DNA of 35,291 nt from positions 71,547-106,837 of the forward strand of contig NZ_LT855384.1 of assembly GCF_900184735.1 (NCBI RefSeq), written 5' to 3'. The first letter of the stretch is position 1. Each line of letters opens with the position of its first letter. A program made the position numbers and the translations under genes. This stretch comes from Paucisalibacillus globulus. GTDB lineage: Bacteria; Bacillota; Bacilli; Bacillales; Amphibacillaceae. Below, one piece after another: positions 31,968-35,291 of the stretch. Below the pieces are notes generated by a model. That model searched no databases and was not told the origin of the DNA. It saw nothing but the letters and a program-made list of their open reading frames with translations.

Positions 31968-32846
31968 ATGAGTTGTACTGCACCATCGCTTGATCGTGTG
32001 TTCTTGCAAATTGGAACCTTACCAATTTATTGGTACGGGGTTATTATTGCTGCAGGAGCATTTATAGGACTCTATATTGGAATGAAAGAGTCTGAACGGT
32101 TAGGAGTAAATAAAGATTTAATTGTTGATTTAGTAGTATTTGCAATTCCAATTTCAATTCTTTTTGCCAGAATTTATTATGTAACGTTTGAATGGGAGCG
32201 TTATGCAGATGGTCCATGGTGGAAAGTGTTTGCAATATGGGAAGGTGGAATTGCGATACACGGGGCTTTAATCGGTGCGGTTCTAACTGCTGTAGTATTT
32301 ACTAGAGTAAAGAAAATTCCGTTCTGGCAGTTGGCTGATATTCTTGCACCAAGTTTAATCCTTGGGCAAGCAATTGGTCGTTGGGGTAACTTCATGAACC
32401 AAGAGGCTCATGGTGGACCTATTACCAATCAAGCAGTCATTGATACACATTATAATTTGCTGCCTGATTTTATTATGAATCAAATGTGTATACAGGGTAC
32501 GTATTATTACCCTACATTCCTTTATGAGTCATTATGGAATATACTAGTTCTTATTTTATTATTGTGGTTACGACGTAAAAATCCAATCCGTGGTACTATA
32601 TTCTTAACTTATTTGGCCGCTTATTCAGTTGGACGTTTCTTTATTGAAGGAATGCGTACGGATAGCTTATATATTATTGGAAATCTACGTACGGCACAAT
32701 TCATCTCTGTATTACTTTTTGTTGGGGCTATTTTCTTTATTATTTACCGCTACAAAACAGTTAAATTGCGATATGAGGATGTAGATTTGAAGAAAAATAA
32801 CAAGAAAAATACTGGAAAGAAAAAGAATACAAAAAAGAAAAAATAG
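31968..32846 (+). CDS. lgt: Prolipoprotein diacylglyceryl transferase
   Basis: A 292-residue membrane enzyme with about seven helices. It transfers diacylglycerol from phosphatidylglycerol to the lipobox cysteine of prolipoproteins, such as CccB in this window. Conserved text: IPIYWYGVI-type N-terminus ([14 protein letters not shown]), [12 protein letters not shown], and the Lgt signature [14 protein letters not shown]. The last 20 or so residues are a highly basic Lys/Asn/Thr tail (from KKNNKKNTG), longer than in many homologues, which should lie on the cytoplasmic side. ATG follows AGGAGAGTGG. It sits 18 bases after hprK. Confidence 0.97.
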   Translation: MSCTAPSLDRVFLQIGTLPIYWYGVIIAAGAFIGLYIGMKESERLGVNKDLIVDLVVFAIPISILFARIYYVTFEWERYADGPWWKVFAIWEGGIAIHGALIGAVLTAVVFTRVKKIPFWQLADILAPSLILGQAIGRWGNFMNQEAHGGPITNQAVIDTHYNLLPDFIMNQMCIQGTYYYPTFLYESLWNILVLILLLWLRRKNPIRGTIFLTYLAAYSVGRFFIEGMRTDSLYIIGNLRTAQFISVLLFVGAIFFIIYRYKTVKLRYEDVDLKKNNKKNTGKKKNTKKKK

Positions 32847-32872
32847 CATCGTTGAAAAGAGGGAAACGAAAC

Positions 32873-33832
32873 ATGTCTGGTATTTTTACTCGCGGTCTGA
32901 AGCAGGGACTTCAAACCACCTGGACATTAGGTAAAGTTATTTTTCCCATTACATTAATCGTGACAATTCTTCAATATACGCCCGTCTTACCTTGGGTTAT
33001 TGAGAAACTCAGTCCGTTAATGGGGTTAATCGGATTGTCTGGGGAAGCAGCGGTACCGATAGTATTAGGTAATGTATTGAATTTATATGCCGGAATCGGA
33101 GCCATTATTTCGTTTGATTTTACAGTTAAAGAAGTCTTCATTATGGTGATCATGCTTTCTTTCTCTCATAATTTGTTTATAGAGTCTGCAGTTGCATCGA
33201 AGGTTGGCGTTAAATGGTGGATTATAGTAGGTGTTCGTATTGGGCTTGCTCTAATAGCTGCTAGTGTTATCAACCTAGTTTGGAATGGTGGAGCAGAAAT
33301 GGCTCAATACGGTTTCATAACGCAAGAACAGGCTACCTTAACGACTTGGGGAGAGATTACCCTAAATGGTATACAAACTGCTATCATTGCCGTCATTCAG
33401 CTTGCAACTATTGTTATTCCATTAATGATCGTCATGCAAATGTTACGTGAAAAAGGATGGCTGTCCAAACTTTCTAATGGATTTGCACCAGTGACAAAAG
33501 CACTCGGTATGGAGAAGAACACTTCCATGACATTAGTTGCGGGACTTACAATTGGTCTTGCCTACGGGGCAGGATTAATGATTCAAGCAATTAAAGAAGA
33601 TGGCGTTTCAAAACGAGATATGACATTAGCGTTAATCTTTCTTGTCTCCTGCCATGCAGTTGTAGAAGATACACTTATTTTTATTCCATTAGGAATTCCA
33701 GTTTGGCCACTATTAATTATTCGATTAATTACAGCTATTCTACTGACCATGGTTATTTCATTCCTATGGAAAAAAGAGAAACAACGTAAAAGAAAGGGAA
33801 TCACCAATGAACATTCATACAATACTATTTGA
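32873..33832 (+). CDS. yvoD: Nucleoside-recognition (Gate) domain membrane protein YvoD
   Basis: A 319-residue polytopic membrane protein with about eight hydrophobic segments and two related Gate/nucleoside-recognition halves. The halves resemble each other in text such as SFSHNLFIESAVASK and FLVSCHAVVEDTLIF. It probably moves or senses a small molecule, but the substrate is unknown. In B. subtilis YvoD holds the same place between lgt and ppaX. I start at ATG 32873 (MSGIFTRGLKQG) with AAGAGGGAAA upstream; TTG 32852 lacks a site. It overlaps ppaX by 26 bases, which implies coupled translation. Confidence 0.88.
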   Translation: MSGIFTRGLKQGLQTTWTLGKVIFPITLIVTILQYTPVLPWVIEKLSPLMGLIGLSGEAAVPIVLGNVLNLYAGIGAIISFDFTVKEVFIMVIMLSFSHNLFIESAVASKVGVKWWIIVGVRIGLALIAASVINLVWNGGAEMAQYGFITQEQATLTTWGEITLNGIQTAIIAVIQLATIVIPLMIVMQMLREKGWLSKLSNGFAPVTKALGMEKNTSMTLVAGLTIGLAYGAGLMIQAIKEDGVSKRDMTLALIFLVSCHAVVEDTLIFIPLGIPVWPLLIIRLITAILLTMVISFLWKKEKQRKRKGITNEHSYNTI

Positions 33833-34442
33833 TCTTGATGGAACATTAATTGATACGAATAAATTAATTACAGAGTCTTTTTATCATACCTTTAATCATT
33901 TCGGCCTTGAATTTACCCATGATGAAATTCTAGCTTTCAATGGTCCGCCATTAAAGGAAACCTTTGAAAAGATTGATTTAGATAAAGCAGAGGCAATGAT
34001 TACCACTTATCGTGAGCATAACCTCGAGCATCATGATGCATATGTAAAGATCTTCCCAAATGTAAAAGAGACCTTGGAGAAGTTAAAAAAGCAAGGTATT
34101 CAATTAGGAATCGTAACAACAAAAATGCGTGGGACTGCCATAAGAGGAATGAAAATAACCGGTATTTATGATTACTTTGATACGATTATTGCACTTGATG
34201 ATATAACAAATGCGAAACCACACCCAGAACCAGTATTAAGTGCCATGAAGAATATTCAGGCAGATCCAGAAACGACGTTAATGGTGGGGGATAATCATCA
34301 TGATATTGAGTCAGGACATAATGCAGGTGTTAAAACTGCAGGAGTAGCCTGGTCCCTAAAGGGAGAAGAAGTGTTAAGGAAATACCATCCAACTTATATG
34401 TTACATGATATGAAGGATTTACTTGAAATCACTGGGGTGTAG
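33807..34442 (+). CDS. ppaX: Pyrophosphatase PpaX (HAD family)
   Basis: A 211-residue HAD hydrolase. Motif I FDLDGTLIDT puts the nucleophile at Asp9 and the acid/base at Asp11; motif II is GIVTTK; motif IV is VGDNHHDIE. PpaX splits the pyrophosphate produced when HprK dephosphorylates HPr(Ser-P), which pulls that reaction forward. Both genes being in one operon fits that link. ATG follows AAAGGGAATC inside the end of yvoD. Length equals the B. subtilis enzyme closely. Confidence 0.95.
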   Translation: MNIHTILFDLDGTLIDTNKLITESFYHTFNHFGLEFTHDEILAFNGPPLKETFEKIDLDKAEAMITTYREHNLEHHDAYVKIFPNVKETLEKLKKQGIQLGIVTTKMRGTAIRGMKITGIYDYFDTIIALDDITNAKPHPEPVLSAMKNIQADPETTLMVGDNHHDIESGHNAGVKTAGVAWSLKGEEVLRKYHPTYMLHDMKDLLEITGV

Positions 34443-34970
34443 ATGATGAGGCACACAGAGCGCCATCCAGTCAAAGATGCGAATTCACTTTGGCAAATAT
34501 ATAAAACGGTATCCTTTTGGAAGGTTGTTAAGAATTTTATTATCATCCAAATTGCTAGATATACGCCATTCTTAGGAATGAAAAACTGGCTATATCGTGT
34601 ATTTTTGCGCATGAAAGTGGGAGAAAAGACCGCATTTGCGTTAATGGTCATGCCAGATACCATGTTTCCTGAGAAGATTACCGTTGGAAACAACTCAGTT
34701 ATTGGATATAATACGACAATACTTGCTCATGAATACTTAATTAATGAATACCGACTTGGAGAGGTAATTATTGGTGATGAAGTATTGATTGGAGCAAATA
34801 GTACCATTTTACCTGGTGTTACGATTGGGGATGGGGCAATTGTTTCAGCCGGAACTTTGGTACATAAAGATGTTCCGGCAGGGTCCTTTGTCGGTGGAAA
34901 TCCTATGCAATTAATCTACACAAAAGAAGAAATGAAAAATAGAGAACAACAAAATATCTTAGATGAATAA
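34443..34970 (+). CDS. yvoF: Hexapeptide-repeat acyltransferase YvoF
   Basis: A 175-residue protein. The N-terminal 65 residues are helical and basic. From about 70 on there are left-handed beta-helix hexapeptide repeats (ITVGNNSVIGYNTTI, VIIGDEVLIGANSTILPGVTIGDGAIVSAG), typical of sugar O-acetyltransferases (LbH class). The acceptor is unknown. It starts at ATG 34443 directly after the ppaX stop; ATG 34446 is equally possible. In B. subtilis hisZ and the his operon follow; here a terminator and repeats follow instead. Confidence 0.9.
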   Translation: MMRHTERHPVKDANSLWQIYKTVSFWKVVKNFIIIQIARYTPFLGMKNWLYRVFLRMKVGEKTAFALMVMPDTMFPEKITVGNNSVIGYNTTILAHEYLINEYRLGEVIIGDEVLIGANSTILPGVTIGDGAIVSAGTLVHKDVPAGSFVGGNPMQLIYTKEEMKNREQQNILDE

Positions 34971-34974
34971 CTAG

Positions 34975-35029
34975 AAACCACAGATATACTAGAGTCTATT
35001 CTTTAGTGTGCTTGTGGTTTTTATTTTTC
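34975..35029 (+). terminator. Terminator after yvoF
   Basis: An outer stem AAACCACA/TGTGGTTT encloses an inner stem ATACTAGAG/CTTTAGTGT, followed by TTATTTTTC. It ends the hprK operon. Confidence 0.82.
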
Positions 35030-35162
35030 AAAAGAATTTAGTTGTTTCGATGAAAAACAGAATTTTTTTCTGTTTACATTCTAAAAATTAAGGACATACA
35101 AATAGTATTAATAAGGATGATTTTTTTATTGATTGTTGTTAATCTCAGAATTTAAAGAAACT

Positions 35163-35220
35163 GAGCGGTAACCACTGCTAATCTCAAAAAATAAATGGGT
35201 ATAGTGGTATGATTCCGCTC
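35163..35220. repeat. Imperfect inverted repeat beside element B2
   Basis: GAGCGG (35163) pairs with CCGCTC (35215-35220), and CCACT (35172-35176) with AGTGG (35203-35207). The surrounding 35030-35214 is AT-rich and holds no gene or clear promoter. The outer arm overlaps the edge of B2. Confidence 0.4.
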
Positions 35221-35291
35221 CGGCAGAATACTCCGCTTTCCACGGGCACGGCCTCAGCCTCCTCGCGGAAAGTTCACCGCTGCGGGGTCTT
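35215..35291 (-). repeat. MITE-like element copy B2, cut by window end
   Basis: CCGCTCCGGCAGAATACTCC and the following GCTTTCC, GCCTCAGCCTCCTCG and GCGGGGTCTT are the reverse complement of the right part of B1 (20955-21064), with few changes. The left half lies beyond the window. Confidence 0.88.

Overview
This window is chromosomal DNA from a low-GC, endospore-former-type Firmicute of the family Bacillaceae. An Oceanobacillus/Virgibacillus-like genus is my best guess, but I cannot fix the genus. The evidence is the gene order, which follows the Bacillus subtilis comFC-to-hprK block closely, together with AGGAGG-type ribosome binding sites, AT-rich codons and sigma-A, sigma-B, sigma-D and sigma-H type promoter motifs.

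Layout. (1) 1-8030 is the late flagellar block: the end of comFC, yvyF, flgM, flgN, flgK, flgL, a DUF6470 (YviE-type) gene, fliW, csrA, flaG, fliD, fliS and fliT. It holds the anti-sigma-D factor, hook-filament junction proteins, filament cap, flagellin chaperone and the FliW/CsrA translational switch. The flagellin gene hag, which B. subtilis has between csrA and flaG, is absent, although a sigma-D-like promoter remains there. (2) 8160-12810 holds hpf (ribosome hibernation) behind overlapping sigma-B and sigma-H type promoters, then secA, then prfB with its programmed +1 frameshift. (3) 12856-20544 holds a 21-bp tandem repeat array, then the envelope and division genes cccB, ftsE, ftsX, an EnvC-like M23 peptidase, ctpB and minJ. 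(4) 18850-21070 carries several copies of GC-rich, terminally inverted MITE-like repeats. (5) 21266-23823 is a ykoP/ykoQ/ykoN-type cluster (unknown protein, membrane-anchored phosphoesterase, glycolipid-type glycosyltransferase). In B. subtilis these genes sit elsewhere, so this looks like an insertion between minJ and uvrB. (6) 24022-28889 is uvrB-uvrA behind a LexA-like operator. (7) 29034-30078 is yojF-bshB2 (bacillithiol synthesis), again at a different place from B. subtilis, followed by a second 21-bp array in the opposite orientation and a C-rich block. (8) 30525-34970 is yvlD followed by the hprK-lgt-yvoD-ppaX-yvoF operon, which links HPr(Ser46) phosphorylation to pyrophosphate removal and lipoprotein modification. 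The window ends inside another MITE-like repeat.

Most genes are ordinary core genes. The least explained content is intergenic: two phased 21-bp repeat arrays, a nested inverted-repeat element with an internal 25-bp duplication, a structured spacer upstream of yviE, and a C-rich, potentially quadruplex-forming block. No tRNA, rRNA, CRISPR array or transposase gene was seen.
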